From Ruegeria sp. Ofav3-42 (lineage in GTDB: Bacteria; Pseudomonadota; Alphaproteobacteria; Rhodobacterales; Rhodobacteraceae): a stretch of DNA of 64,000 bases. The notes under the pieces were generated by a model. It made no database searches. It was not told the DNA's origin and saw only the letters and a program-made list of their open reading frames with translations. Both the position numbers and the translations under genes were made by a program. Positions 33,610 through 42,821 of the stretch are shown here, piece after piece. The stretch is from contig NZ_JAKRGB010000020.1 in the NCBI RefSeq assembly GCF_022347725.1, positions 1-64,000 of the forward strand, written 5' to 3'. How positions within the stretch are numbered: position 1 is the first letter of the stretch; each line of letters begins with the position of its first letter.

Positions 33610-35013
33610 ATGGCAATGAACAGCCAAACCCTGGGGAACACCCCAGCGCGAAACACTGCTGCGCAAAAATTTTACTTCGCCGCCTGGCGGTGGCATTTCT
33701 ACGCGGGGATTTTCGTTATCCCCTTCCTGATAATTCTGGCCGTTACCGGGCTGATGATGATGTTCATCACGCAGTTCGATGGGCGTGACGGTGAAAAGAT
33801 CGCAGTACACATTCAAGGGCAGGCGCTGCCTGTTTCCCAGCAAGCCGAGGTCGCCTTTGAACAGGTGCCCGGTACGGTCGTGGAATGGATCGGCCCCAAA
33901 GCCGCCGACCTGGCAACCGTCTTCCGCATCAAGACTGAAAAAGGTCAGCGTCTTGTGGCCGTCGACCCTTATGCCGGAGAAGTTCTTGACGTATGGGATC
34001 GCCGCGCGGGCTGGTACGATCTGGCCGATAACATCCACTCCACACTGATGATCGGCACGACCGGAGACCGTATACTGGAAGTCGCGGCTGGGCTCAGCCT
34101 GCTGCTGGTCTTTACCGGGCTGTACATGTGGTGGCCGCGCGGAAACGCCGTGGCGGCGTTCGTACCAAATCTGCGCGCACGCGGCCGCGCGTTTTGGAAG
34201 TCGTTGCACGCTGTTGTCGGATTCTGGATGTCCGGGCTGTTGGTGGTCTTCCTGATCTCAGGCCTGTCCTGGGCAGGCGTCTGGGGCGGGATGATCGTCC
34301 AGCCATGGAGCAGCTTCCCTGCCGAGAAATGGGATAATGTCCCGTTGTCCGATGATATCCACGCCAGCATGAACCACGGGCATCAAAACGACGTTCCATG
34401 GGCTCTGGAGCAGACACCCATGCCTGCCTCAGGTTCCGACGCTGGGATAGATGGAGTTCCGCAGGGCACACCGGTAGATATCGATGCGTTGGTCACTCTT
34501 GGCACCGCGCTGGGTATGACAGAGCGCTTCCGCGTGGCCTATCCTGGTGGTGAGGACGGTGTCTGGACCCTGAACCGGGACAGCATGAGCAGCGACTCGA
34601 CCGATCCGGTGAATGACCGCACCGTTCACGTGGACCAGTACACCGGCAAGATTCTGGCGGATGTCCGGTATGAGGATTACTCGCTAATGGGAAAATCCAT
34701 GGCCGTTGGCATTCCATTTCACATGGGCCTGATGGGCACGTGGAACTTCATCCTGAACGTGGTGTTCTGCCTTTCGGTTATCTTTGTCTGCGTCTCTGGC
34801 GTTGTGATGTGGGTCAAGCGTCGGCCTCAGCGTGCCGGGCGGCTGGCCGCACCGCCAATGCCTGCAGAACTGCCACTATGGAAAGGGGCTGTCCTGATCG
34901 GCCTTTTCACAGCGATGGCCTTCCCGTTGGTGGGTTTGACACTGTTGGTCGTGCTGGCCTTTGATCTGCTGCTGATCAGCAACATCCCGGCAATGAAGCG
35001 GGCGATGAGCTGA
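33610..35013 (+). CDS. PepSY-domain membrane protein
   Basis: A 467-residue inner-membrane protein of the PepSY-associated TM family. Helix one ('FYAGIFVIPFLIILAVTGLM') is followed by a PepSY-like extracytoplasmic region with 'VDPYAGEVLDVWDR', a helix near 'FTGLYMWWPR', a second periplasmic part with 'VHVDQYTGKILADVRYEDY', and C-terminal helices. Relatives are often linked to siderophore or iron reduction, or to sulfite/heme uptake. No TonB receptor lies next to it, so its substrate is open. GGAGAC precedes the ATG region. Confidence 0.87.
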   Translation: MAMNSQTLGNTPARNTAAQKFYFAAWRWHFYAGIFVIPFLIILAVTGLMMMFITQFDGRDGEKIAVHIQGQALPVSQQAEVAFEQVPGTVVEWIGPKAADLATVFRIKTEKGQRLVAVDPYAGEVLDVWDRRAGWYDLADNIHSTLMIGTTGDRILEVAAGLSLLLVFTGLYMWWPRGNAVAAFVPNLRARGRAFWKSLHAVVGFWMSGLLVVFLISGLSWAGVWGGMIVQPWSSFPAEKWDNVPLSDDIHASMNHGHQNDVPWALEQTPMPASGSDAGIDGVPQGTPVDIDALVTLGTALGMTERFRVAYPGGEDGVWTLNRDSMSSDSTDPVNDRTVHVDQYTGKILADVRYEDYSLMGKSMAVGIPFHMGLMGTWNFILNVVFCLSVIFVCVSGVVMWVKRRPQRAGRLAAPPMPAELPLWKGAVLIGLFTAMAFPLVGLTLLVVLAFDLLLISNIPAMKRAMS

Positions 35014-35022
35014 CAAAAATAC

Positions 35023-35047
35023 GGGCCGCACCCAACTGGTGCGGTCC
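35023..35047 (-). terminator. Terminator between convergent PepSY and SDR genes
   Basis: A 10-bp stem (GGGCCGCACC / GGTGCGGTCC, one G-U pair) with a 5-base loop. On the minus strand it is followed by GTATTTTTGTC, so it best ends the SDR transcript. It may also serve the plus-strand PepSY gene, although the T-tract on that side is weak. Confidence 0.7.
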
Positions 35048-35088
35048 GACCAGCGTAGATTTTCCGCGATTTGAACTATTCCGAAAGC

Positions 35089-35814
35089 CTAAACGTGCTG
35101 TGCTCCATTCACCTCAATTTCCGCACCTGAGATGTAAGAGCTTTCCTGAGAGCACAGGAAATGGATCGCTGCTGCGACTTCTTCGGGCTGGCCCAACCGT
35201 CCAAGTGGCAGTTTTTCCACTATTTTATTGGTCCCCGGGCTGAGGATTGCGGTTTCGACCTCTCCGGGTGCGATAGCGTTCACCCGCACGCCCATGGGGC
35301 CGAAGTCATGGGCCATTTCCCGTGTCAGTGCAGCCAGTGCCGCCTTGGATGTTGCGTAAGCAGCGCCTGCAAATGGGTGCACGCGCGAACCTGCAATGGA
35401 TGTCACGTTTACGACGGATCCACGGGCTGCGGCCAATTCCTCTTTCAATCCGCGCGCCAAAACAACGGACGCAAAGAAGTTGACGTGGAACACCTGTCCC
35501 CAGGTCATGAGATCAGTGTTAAGCGTACTCAGGCGTTCTCCGTTGGGTCCTTTCGGCGACACCCCCGCGTTGTTGACGAGCGCGTGAAGTTTGCCTCCGA
35601 CCATTTCTTGCAAAACACCGACGGAATTTATCGTATCGGCAGGATCGCTCAGGTCCAGCTGCACATGGTTTTCTTTTCCTTCCCACGGACAATCGTCGGG
35701 CACCGGAGAGCGCGAGCAAGTGATAACCCGCCAACCTTCAGCATGGAACCTTCGAACAGTCGCGAAACCTATGCCCCGGCTTGCACCCGTCAAAACAAGT
35801 GTTTTTTGCTCCAC
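35089..35814 (-). CDS. Short-chain dehydrogenase/reductase
   Basis: A 241-residue classical SDR. The cofactor motif 'TGASRGIG' lies near the N-terminus, followed by 'NNAG', the catalytic Ser in 'NVTSIAG', and 'YATSK' with the Tyr and Lys. The ending 'YISGAEIEVNGA' is usual for FabG-like SDRs. Substrate unknown. The GTG at 35814 is preferred: AGGAG precedes it and it places the Gly motif normally. A longer frame would add 20 residues of no known similarity. Confidence 0.88.
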   Translation of the reverse strand: MEQKTLVLTGASRGIGFATVRRFHAEGWRVITCSRSPVPDDCPWEGKENHVQLDLSDPADTINSVGVLQEMVGGKLHALVNNAGVSPKGPNGERLSTLNTDLMTWGQVFHVNFFASVVLARGLKEELAAARGSVVNVTSIAGSRVHPFAGAAYATSKAALAALTREMAHDFGPMGVRVNAIAPGEVETAILSPGTNKIVEKLPLGRLGQPEEVAAAIHFLCSQESSYISGAEIEVNGAQHV

Positions 35815-35931
35815 TGGACGTGTCTCCTGATTCAGGGTGTGCGGGCACACTATCAGCGTCGACTGCACTCTCAACAGCGTTCTTGGCTTATGCGTCCAAA
35901 ACGCCTAACACGTGAAGAAGAGGACCAAGAT

Positions 35932-36795
35932 ATGAAGACACGAGACATGAACCGGGACTGGATCGCCACCGCCGCCACTTTGAACAGCGCTTTGCCGTAT
36001 CTGCAACGCTATGACGGCGCGATTGTCGTCATCAAATTGGGTGGCCACGCAATGGGCAGCGACGAGGCGATGGAGAGCTTTGCGCGCGACGTGGTCCTGA
36101 TGCGTCAGGTCGGTGTGAACCCGGTTGTCGTGCATGGTGGGGGTCCGATGATCAACGCGATGCTGGACAAACTGGATATCCAGTCCGAGTTCGTGAACGG
36201 CAAGCGCGTCACCGACAAGGCTACTGTTGAAGTGGTCGAGATGGTCCTGTCCGGTTTGGTGAACAAACGCATCGTTCAGGCGATCAACGATCAGGGCGGC
36301 ATGGCCGTGGGCCTGTCGGGCAAAGACGCGCAGTTAATGCTGTGTGATCAGACGGATGAGTCTCTGGGCTTCGTCGGAAGTCCGGCAGAAATGAACCCGA
36401 AAATCCTGCACGACCTGTTCGCACATGATGTGATCCCGGTTATTGCGCCGCTCGGTGCTGGTCGGAACGGCGAGACTTTCAACGTAAATGGCGACACGGC
36501 TGCCGGGGCCATCGCTTCTGCGCTCAAGGCTGATCGCCTTCTGCTACTCACGGACGTCTCAGGCGTCAAGAATGCCGCTGGGGATGTTGTTACCGAACTG
36601 AAGGCCGGTCAGATCCGTGAGATGACGCTGGATGGTACGATTGCGGGCGGCATGATACCCAAGACCGAAACGGCGCTGGACGCGCTGCACAGCGGTGTTC
36701 GCGCGGTTGTCATTCTGGACGGGCGTGCGCCGAATGCAGTCTTGCTTGAGCTTTATACAGAACACGGTGCCGGATCGTTGATCCGACCGGACTAA
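35932..36795 (+). CDS. argB: N-acetylglutamate kinase
   Basis: A 287-residue amino-acid kinase with 'VVIKLGGHAMG', 'VVVHGGGPMINAMLDKL', 'NVNGDTAAGAIASALKADRL' and 'GGMIPKTETALDAL'. It catalyses the second step of arginine synthesis. The ATG at 35932 follows AGAGGA; a second ATG lies five codons on. A very long upstream extension of the frame runs antisense to the SDR gene and is not coding. Confidence 0.95.
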   Translation: MKTRDMNRDWIATAATLNSALPYLQRYDGAIVVIKLGGHAMGSDEAMESFARDVVLMRQVGVNPVVVHGGGPMINAMLDKLDIQSEFVNGKRVTDKATVEVVEMVLSGLVNKRIVQAINDQGGMAVGLSGKDAQLMLCDQTDESLGFVGSPAEMNPKILHDLFAHDVIPVIAPLGAGRNGETFNVNGDTAAGAIASALKADRLLLLTDVSGVKNAAGDVVTELKAGQIREMTLDGTIAGGMIPKTETALDALHSGVRAVVILDGRAPNAVLLELYTEHGAGSLIRPD

Positions 36796-36813
36796 GTATC
36801 AGAAGGAGGAGAC

Positions 36814-37500
36814 ATGACAGATCACGCCCCACTCTCCTCTGAAACTGTGACGATCACCTATGAACAGGTTGAACGGGCGGCAAAAGCAGTCGGTCTGATC
36901 GTCATGGGTGCGCTGCATCCTCGACTTACTGATGCCAAGCAATTGGACGGCGGCACTTTGATCCTGTTGGGGGCAGGTCCAGAGTTCTGGCGTGTGCTGA
37001 AATCCTCGCCCGAGTGGCAAGCAGACGATCCCGTGGACCGTTGGTCGTCACGCGTGGTCGATCGAATGGCGCAAGAGTTGTCCGCTGAAGCCCACTTTCC
37101 GTTCGGTGGCCCACCCTATGCGCCTTTTATCGACTGGGCATTGAAATCCGGGCGCACATTCAGCAGCCCCGTGGGTGCACTTGTCCATGACGAGGTCGGA
37201 ATGATGATCTCTTACAGGGGCGCACTGCATTTTACCGAAGAGTTTCCTATACCCGACACGCCGGGCATTTCCCCGTGCGCCACCTGCGCTGCCCCCTGCA
37301 CACAAACCTGCCCGGTTGGCGCACTGAACAGCCGTGACTTCTACGATGTCGCGGCCTGCCACAGTCATCTTTCCACCGCTGAGGGTCAGATCTGTATGAC
37401 AGGCGGTTGCCTTGCACGGTTGTCCTGTCCGCTCAGCAAAGGCGCGGCGCGCGACCCGGAACAATCCGCCCACCACATGAAAGCGTTTCACCCGTCATGA
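36814..37500 (+). CDS. Ferredoxin-like 4Fe-4S protein
   Basis: A 228-residue protein. The N-terminal part has no cofactor motif; near residues 150-205 it has 'CATCAAPCTQTCPVGAL' and later 'CHSHLS' and 'CMTGGCLARLSCPLSK', a two-cluster type Cys pattern resembling the QueG-like reductases. AAGGAGGAGAC is a strong ribosome-binding site. It sits between argB and sixA and overlaps sixA by ATGA. The redox partner is unknown. Confidence 0.8.
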   Translation: MTDHAPLSSETVTITYEQVERAAKAVGLIVMGALHPRLTDAKQLDGGTLILLGAGPEFWRVLKSSPEWQADDPVDRWSSRVVDRMAQELSAEAHFPFGGPPYAPFIDWALKSGRTFSSPVGALVHDEVGMMISYRGALHFTEEFPIPDTPGISPCATCAAPCTQTCPVGALNSRDFYDVAACHSHLSTAEGQICMTGGCLARLSCPLSKGAARDPEQSAHHMKAFHPS

Positions 37501-37994
37501 CCCGTACCCTGATCCTGACCCGCCACGCAAAGTCCAGCTGGGACAGCCCGGCTCTTTCCGATCATGATCGCCCTTTGAACAAACGCGGCCGAAAGTCTGC
37601 CCCAGCGATTGCAGCATGGTTACGGGAAAACGGCTGGTTGCCGGACGAAGTTCTGAGCTCTAGCTCAGCCCGTACGCGTGAAACGTGGGAGCGGATGGGT
37701 TTGCAGGCCGGTAAAGTATGCTTTCACCGAACGCTCTATCATGCCGACCCCGCAGACATGTTGATCGAACTGTCGGGGGCCACAGAGCAAACCGTTCTGA
37801 TGCTGGGCCACAATCCCGGAATTGCGGTGTTCGCCAGTCAAATTGTCCAAAAACCACCGGAGCACGCCCGTTTCTACGACTATCCGACCTGCGCGACGAC
37901 CGTGATCCGGTTCGACATCGAAAAATGGGCCGACATCACGTGGCACAGCGGCGATGTTCTGGGGTTTGTCATTCCACGCGAGTTGCTGGAATAG
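37497..37994 (+). CDS. SixA-type histidine phosphatase
   Basis: A 165-residue histidine-phosphatase-superfamily protein. The catalytic 'LTRHAKSSW' opens the protein (the SixA variant of the RHG motif), followed by 'SSSARTRETWERM' and the second His in 'LMLGHNPGI'. Relatives dephosphorylate phosphohistidine on signalling proteins or small phosphoesters. It is coupled to the ferredoxin-like gene by ATGA. Confidence 0.88.
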   Translation: MTRTLILTRHAKSSWDSPALSDHDRPLNKRGRKSAPAIAAWLRENGWLPDEVLSSSSARTRETWERMGLQAGKVCFHRTLYHADPADMLIELSGATEQTVLMLGHNPGIAVFASQIVQKPPEHARFYDYPTCATTVIRFDIEKWADITWHSGDVLGFVIPRELLE

Positions 37995-37997
37995 AAA

Positions 37998-38020
37998 AAG
38001 GCGGGGACCAGCCCCGCCTT
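37998..38020. terminator. Bidirectional terminator between sixA-like gene and bztD
   Basis: A 9-bp perfect stem (AAGGCGGGG / CCCCGCCTT) with a 5-base loop between two convergent genes. The minus-strand side is followed by TTTTT, so it is a good end for the bzt operon; the plus side is followed by CCTTTG and is weaker. Confidence 0.78.
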
Positions 38021-38041
38021 CCTTTGCGTATACAATCGGGC

Positions 38042-38833
38042 TCAGTGGCCCAGGATCTGGCTGAGGAACAGCTTGGTGCGCTCTGACTGTGGGTTGTTGA
38101 AGAACTCTTCCGGTTCGTTCTGCTCCACGATCTGACCGGCATCCATAAAGATCACGCGGTTCGCCACCTGACGGGCAAAGCCCATCTCGTGAGTCACGCA
38201 GAGCATGGTCATGCCTTCCTCGGCCAGCTCGATCATGGTGTCGAGCACCTCTTTGATCATCTCGGGGTCCAGCGCCGATGTCGGTTCATCGAACAACATG
38301 ATCCGCGGCATCATGCACAAGCTTCGCGCAATCGCCACACGCTGTTGCTGACCACCCGATAGCTGACCGGGATACTTGTCGGCCTGCTCAGGGATTTTCA
38401 CCTTTTCCAGGAAATGCATCGCGCGCTCTTCAGCCTCTTTCTTGGGCGTCTTGCGCACCCAGATCGGGGCCAGCGTGCAGTTCTCCAGAATAGTCAGATG
38501 CGGGAACAGGTTGAAGTGCTGGAACACCATGCCAACCTCGGACCGGATCTTGTCGATGTTTTTCAGGTCATTCGACAACTCGGTCCCGTCGACCACGATC
38601 CTGCCCTGCTGGTGTTCTTCCAGAGCATTCAGACAGCGGATCAGGGTGGACTTGCCTGATCCCGACGGGCCTGCGATCACGATCCGCTCGCCCTGATTGA
38701 CGGTCAGATTGATGTCACGCAGCACGTGGAAGGACCCGTACCACTTGTTCATGTTGGTGATTTCGATAGCGACCTCGTCGCTCACCTGCATCTTGGAGCG
38801 GTCGATTTCACGTTCTACAGCAAGTTGAGACAT
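38042..38833 (-). CDS. bztD: Amino-acid ABC transporter ATP-binding protein
   Basis: A 263-residue ATPase with Walker A 'GPSGSGKST', Q-loop 'VFQHFNLFPHLT', signature 'LSGGQQQRVAIARSL', Walker B 'IMLFDEPTSALDPE' and the switch His in 'VTHEMGF'. It powers the BztBC/AapQM permease for glutamate, glutamine, aspartate and related amino acids. It is the last gene of the operon, 12 bp after bztC. Confidence 0.95.
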   Translation of the reverse strand: MSQLAVEREIDRSKMQVSDEVAIEITNMNKWYGSFHVLRDINLTVNQGERIVIAGPSGSGKSTLIRCLNALEEHQQGRIVVDGTELSNDLKNIDKIRSEVGMVFQHFNLFPHLTILENCTLAPIWVRKTPKKEAEERAMHFLEKVKIPEQADKYPGQLSGGQQQRVAIARSLCMMPRIMLFDEPTSALDPEMIKEVLDTMIELAEEGMTMLCVTHEMGFARQVANRVIFMDAGQIVEQNEPEEFFNNPQSERTKLFLSQILGH

Positions 38834-38845
38834 GCGTTGAACTCC

Positions 38846-40201
38846 TTAACGGTGGCCAGTCTGAAGCTTGCGCTCCAGATACATGGAATAACGGGACATG
38901 GAGAAGCAGACGACGAAGAACAGAACGCCGATAAAGGCAAACAGTTCCCAGTAGACGCCATTCCAGGCGGTATCGGCGCGGATGCCGTTGGTCAGGCCGA
39001 TCACGTCGAACAGACCGATGATCGAGACCAGCGTGGTATCCTTGAAAATGCCGATAAAGGTCGACACGATGCCCGGGATCGAGATTTTCAGAGCCTGTGG
39101 CATGATGATCAGCCGCTGCGCCTGCCAGTAGTTCAGGCCCAGACTGTCGGCCCCTTCGTACTGACCGCGCGGCAAGGCAGCCAAACCACCCCTGATCACC
39201 TCGGCCATATAGGCGGCCGAGAACAGGGTCATCATGATCATCACCCTCAGGATGATGTCAAAATTGGTGCCCGGCGGCAGGAACAGGTTCAACAGCAGAG
39301 ATGCCACGAACAGCAGGGTGATCAGCGGCACGCCGCGGATGAACTCGATAAAGCCCACGCACAGATACTTAACGATCATCAGATCCGACTGACGACCGAG
39401 TGCCAGAAGGATGCCAATGGGCAACGAGACACCAATGGCCACAACGCCCAACAGGATCGCCAGCATGAAGCCACCAAAGTCACGGCTTTCTACTGGGGCA
39501 ATGCCGATCGGAATGACAGAGTTGATCGCGTCGGCAACTGAACCGGAAGCAAACAACCACCAAAGAACTGGTAGCGCGACCGCAAGGATGATCGCAGTCA
39601 GTGAACCAGCGACTGGGAGAACAAACTTGTATGCAAGGTACCCAATGCCCAGCCCAGCCGCGACCATCAGCGGTCCCCAGATGCTGCCGCCCCACATCAG
39701 CCAAGGCAACAGGAACGGATATGCCGCCGTCACGAAAAGCAATTTGCGCGGTACGTTGGTGAACAGCACAGGCGCTATCGCGACAAGCAACAGGATGAAG
39801 GTCAGGTTCGGCCGGAAATAGGCAGGCCAGCCGCCGGTTTCGGGTGGGTTAGACCACGTTGCGTCCGGATGCGCCGGATAAGGCGGATAAAAACCATATA
39901 GCAATTGCAGCCACCGGTCCTTGATAACACCCCAGCAGGCGTGACCATGCGTATCGCCCCAGGTCGCCATCATGATCTCACGACATTCCGACAGCGAATT
40001 GGCGTTCCAAACGGATTCGAACGTCCAGGACAGGATGTTGGAAAGCACGTAGTAGATGAAGATCAGCGAGACAACGGTCAGGATCGCGTTAAGCCAGCTT
40101 GAGAACAGATTGTGCCGGATCCAGCCCAGTACGCCCACCTCGGATGCGGGTGGCGCTTGTTCCGGCAACATTTCCGTGCGGACAAATGAAACATCACTCA
40201 T
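38846..40201 (-). CDS. bztC: Amino-acid ABC transporter permease (BztC/AapM)
   Basis: A 451-residue polytopic permease. It has the long N-terminal extension and extra helices of the BztC/AapM group, and the C-terminal transport domain carries the EAA loop 'EVIRGGLAALPRGQYEGADS' followed by 'LGLNYWQAQRLIIMPQAL'. The ATG at 40201 begins one base after the bztB stop with GGAG in front, so translation is coupled. It forms the channel with BztB. Confidence 0.94.
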   Translation of the reverse strand: MSDVSFVRTEMLPEQAPPASEVGVLGWIRHNLFSSWLNAILTVVSLIFIYYVLSNILSWTFESVWNANSLSECREIMMATWGDTHGHACWGVIKDRWLQLLYGFYPPYPAHPDATWSNPPETGGWPAYFRPNLTFILLLVAIAPVLFTNVPRKLLFVTAAYPFLLPWLMWGGSIWGPLMVAAGLGIGYLAYKFVLPVAGSLTAIILAVALPVLWWLFASGSVADAINSVIPIGIAPVESRDFGGFMLAILLGVVAIGVSLPIGILLALGRQSDLMIVKYLCVGFIEFIRGVPLITLLFVASLLLNLFLPPGTNFDIILRVMIMMTLFSAAYMAEVIRGGLAALPRGQYEGADSLGLNYWQAQRLIIMPQALKISIPGIVSTFIGIFKDTTLVSIIGLFDVIGLTNGIRADTAWNGVYWELFAFIGVLFFVVCFSMSRYSMYLERKLQTGHR

Positions 40202-40202
40202 A

Positions 40203-41471
40203 TTACCGCTCCACCAGTTTGACACGGTTGTTGTACCAGTTCATCACCGCCGAAATGCTCAGCGAGATGGTCAGATAGACCAGCATCAGCAGCAGAACGC
40301 ATTCCAGTTCGCGCCCGGTCTGGTTCATGGTGATGCCACCTAGGGTTCCCGTGATGTCCATATATCCGACCGCAATCGCCAGCGACGAGTTCTTGGTCAG
40401 GTTCAGATAGTTCGAGATCATCGGCGGGATGATCACCCGCAGCGCCTGAGGTAGGATCACAAGGCGCATGGTCCGACCCGGGCGCAGACCCAGTGCGGAT
40501 GCAGCTTCAGTCTGACCTTTCGAAATGGCCAGAATACCGGCGCGAACGATCTCGGCGATGAAGGCCGCAGTGTACAGCGACAAGGCCAGCCACAAAGCAA
40601 TCAAGGAGTTCCGCAGATGGGTACCGCCAGTGAAGTTGAAGCCCTTCAGCTCCGGGTATCCCAGGTGGAAACCCAGCGCGCCCAGCAGGATAGCAGAGGG
40701 AACAAACAACAGGCCCAGTTGGATGTGCCAGATAGTCGGGCGGTCACCGGTCTGTTCCTGCGTCTTGTTTGCCCAAGCCGACACTTTGCGCATTGCGAAG
40801 ATGCTGCCGCCAAGCACGATCAGGAAGGCGATGAGGTCCAGTGAAACATCGAACCGCAGGCTCGACGTCCCGAACAGGTGGATGTCACCCAAACCACGCG
40901 AAAACAGGAATTCGGGGATATAGACCCCGCGATTGGTCACAGCGACAGTGCCGAACAGATCCATAGTGGCTTCTGGGTTTTCACCCCGGAAGGCGCGCGG
41001 TGCCGGCAGGCTTTCGATCAGAATCGCCATGGCGAACACGATCCAAAGCAGGACCGGCACGTTACGGAACATCTCGACATAGACCGTCATGATCCGGGCG
41101 ATCAGCCAGTTGTTGGACAGACGCAGGACGCCGACCATGACGCCGATAATTGTCGCCGTGATACAGCCCAGAACTGCGACAACCAGCGTGTTTAGCAGGC
41201 CTATAAACGCCGCACGCAGATGGGTATCTCGCGAGTCATACTCCAGCAGGCGTTGGTTGATGTCATAACTGGCCGGTTCGGCGAAAAAGTCGAACCCGAC
41301 TGTTCTGCCCAGCGTTTCGAGGTTCTGAATGGTGTTGTTGATAATCCAGGCTGCCAGAAGCATGAAAGCGATCATCGCTATGACCTGAATGGTCGCAGAT
41401 CGGTACCGCGTATCATAAAGGAGCATGGACAGCCGGAACTGCTCCTTCGGCGGGTCAGTGAGAGTCGTCAT
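40203..41471 (-). CDS. bztB: Amino-acid ABC transporter permease (BztB/AapQ)
   Basis: A 422-residue permease with about eight helices, an unusually long loop between the first helices, and the EAA motif 'EIVRAGILAISKGQTEAASA' followed by 'LGLRPGRTMRLVILPQAL'. Size and layout match BztB/AapQ rather than the shorter HisM type. It lies 126 bp downstream of bztA, with a terminator hairpin in between. Confidence 0.94.
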   Translation of the reverse strand: MTTLTDPPKEQFRLSMLLYDTRYRSATIQVIAMIAFMLLAAWIINNTIQNLETLGRTVGFDFFAEPASYDINQRLLEYDSRDTHLRAAFIGLLNTLVVAVLGCITATIIGVMVGVLRLSNNWLIARIMTVYVEMFRNVPVLLWIVFAMAILIESLPAPRAFRGENPEATMDLFGTVAVTNRGVYIPEFLFSRGLGDIHLFGTSSLRFDVSLDLIAFLIVLGGSIFAMRKVSAWANKTQEQTGDRPTIWHIQLGLLFVPSAILLGALGFHLGYPELKGFNFTGGTHLRNSLIALWLALSLYTAAFIAEIVRAGILAISKGQTEAASALGLRPGRTMRLVILPQALRVIIPPMISNYLNLTKNSSLAIAVGYMDITGTLGGITMNQTGRELECVLLLMLVYLTISLSISAVMNWYNNRVKLVER

Positions 41472-41556
41472 GACCTATGTATATCCCCGTGCATCCCGTT
41501 TTTTGCCGGCAAAGTTGTTCTTTGCTCAATCTATCCGGGAGTGTTTCTTATTGATG

Positions 41557-41586
41557 GAAAAAGGGCGCAGGTTGCCCCGCGCCCTT
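41557..41586 (-). terminator. Intra-operon terminator between bztA and bztB
   Basis: An 8-bp stem (AAGGGCGC / GCGCCCTT) directly after the bztA stop, followed on the minus strand by TTTTT. Placed between the binding-protein gene and the permease genes, it would let bztA be made in excess, as is usual in binding-protein ABC operons. Confidence 0.78.
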
Positions 41587-41597
41587 CTCCGTGGGTT

Positions 41598-42614
41598 TTA
41601 GCGGAACGGCGGTGCGTACAGCAGGCCGCCATCGGTCCACTGTGCGTTCAGGCCGCGTGCCAGACCGATCGGAGTTTCTTCACCGATGTTCTTGGCAAAC
41701 ACTTCACCATAATTGCCGCCTACCTTGATCGCACGCTGCGCCCAGGTCGCGTCCAGACCCAGCATCTCACCCAGAGTGCCTTCGGAGCCCAGCAGACGGT
41801 TCACTTCGGGGTTGTCGGTACCTGCAGCCATCTCATCGATGTTGGCCGAGGTCACACCCATTTCTTCCGCCGCGATCAACGCGTTCAGAGTCCAGCGGAC
41901 AACGTCGCCCCACTCGTGGTCACCGTGGCGAACCAGCGGGCCCAGCGGCTCTTTCGAGATGATTTCGGGCAGGATCACGTGATCTGCTGCGTTCTCGAAG
42001 GTGGCGCGGGTTGCGGCCAGACCGGATGCGTCGGTGGTGTAGACGTCACAAGCACCAGCCAGATACTGCTGCTGCGCTTCAGCGTTGGTTTCGATCGGAA
42101 CCGGCTCGTAGCTCATGTTGTTGATGCGGAAGAAGTCCGCCAGGTTGAGCTCGGTGGTGGTACCGGTCTGAATGCAGACAGTCGCACCGTCCAGTTCCTT
42201 GGCCGAGCTTACGCCCAGTGCCTTTGGAACCATGAAGCCCTGACCGTCATAGTAGTTGATGCCGACGAATTCGAATTTCAGGTCAACATCGCGGCTGAAG
42301 GTCCAGGTGGTGTTACGGGCCAGCATGTCGATCTCGCCCGAAGCCAGCGCGGTGAAACGCGTTTTACCGGTGGTCGGGATGAATTCAACAGCGGTCGGAT
42401 CGTCCAGAACGGCGGCAGCTACTGCGCGGCAGACCGCCACGTCAAAGCCCTGCCATTCGCCATTGGCATCCGGGCTGGCAAAGCCGGGTACGCCAGTCGC
42501 CACGCCGCAGTTCAGTTTGCCGCGCGCCTTGACATCATCAACAGTGCCCGCCGCCGCTGCGCCAGCAGCCAGGCCGGCGACAGTTGCCACGCCCAAGATT
42601 ACGGATTTTTTCAT
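41598..42614 (-). CDS. bztA: Amino-acid ABC transporter substrate-binding protein
   Basis: A 338-residue periplasmic binding protein. The signal peptide is 'MKKSVILGVATVAGLAAGAA', then 'RGKLNCGVATGVPGFA', 'GFDVAVCRAVAAAV', 'DMLARNTTWT' and 'DVYTTDASGLAA', which are typical of the BztA/AapJ family. The ATG at 42614 follows GGAAGAGGT and starts the signal peptide. A longer frame up to 42740 is not needed. It captures acidic and amide amino acids. Confidence 0.95.
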   Translation of the reverse strand: MKKSVILGVATVAGLAAGAAAAGTVDDVKARGKLNCGVATGVPGFASPDANGEWQGFDVAVCRAVAAAVLDDPTAVEFIPTTGKTRFTALASGEIDMLARNTTWTFSRDVDLKFEFVGINYYDGQGFMVPKALGVSSAKELDGATVCIQTGTTTELNLADFFRINNMSYEPVPIETNAEAQQQYLAGACDVYTTDASGLAATRATFENAADHVILPEIISKEPLGPLVRHGDHEWGDVVRWTLNALIAAEEMGVTSANIDEMAAGTDNPEVNRLLGSEGTLGEMLGLDATWAQRAIKVGGNYGEVFAKNIGEETPIGLARGLNAQWTDGGLLYAPPFR

Positions 42615-42821
42615 TTTTACCTCTTCCTGATTATCCGCCCCGTTTCGGGACGGCTCTGTCCGGCACCCTTGGCACCGGAAAGGTTTCCCCAAAGGTGTCT
42701 CCCCTTTAGTGGCCACGAGTTTGGGCGCATTCATAAACAAACGTCAAGGGTCGGATCAGTGAAAACGATGAGTCAATTCAGAGATGACCTCGTCTGCAAC
42801 ACAAAATCAGGCACAATAGGC

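Noticed and set aside
35161..35931. Long plus-strand extension upstream of argB
   Set aside because: It runs antisense to the SDR gene, shows no family similarity, and a normal ribosome-binding site and start for argB exist at 35932.
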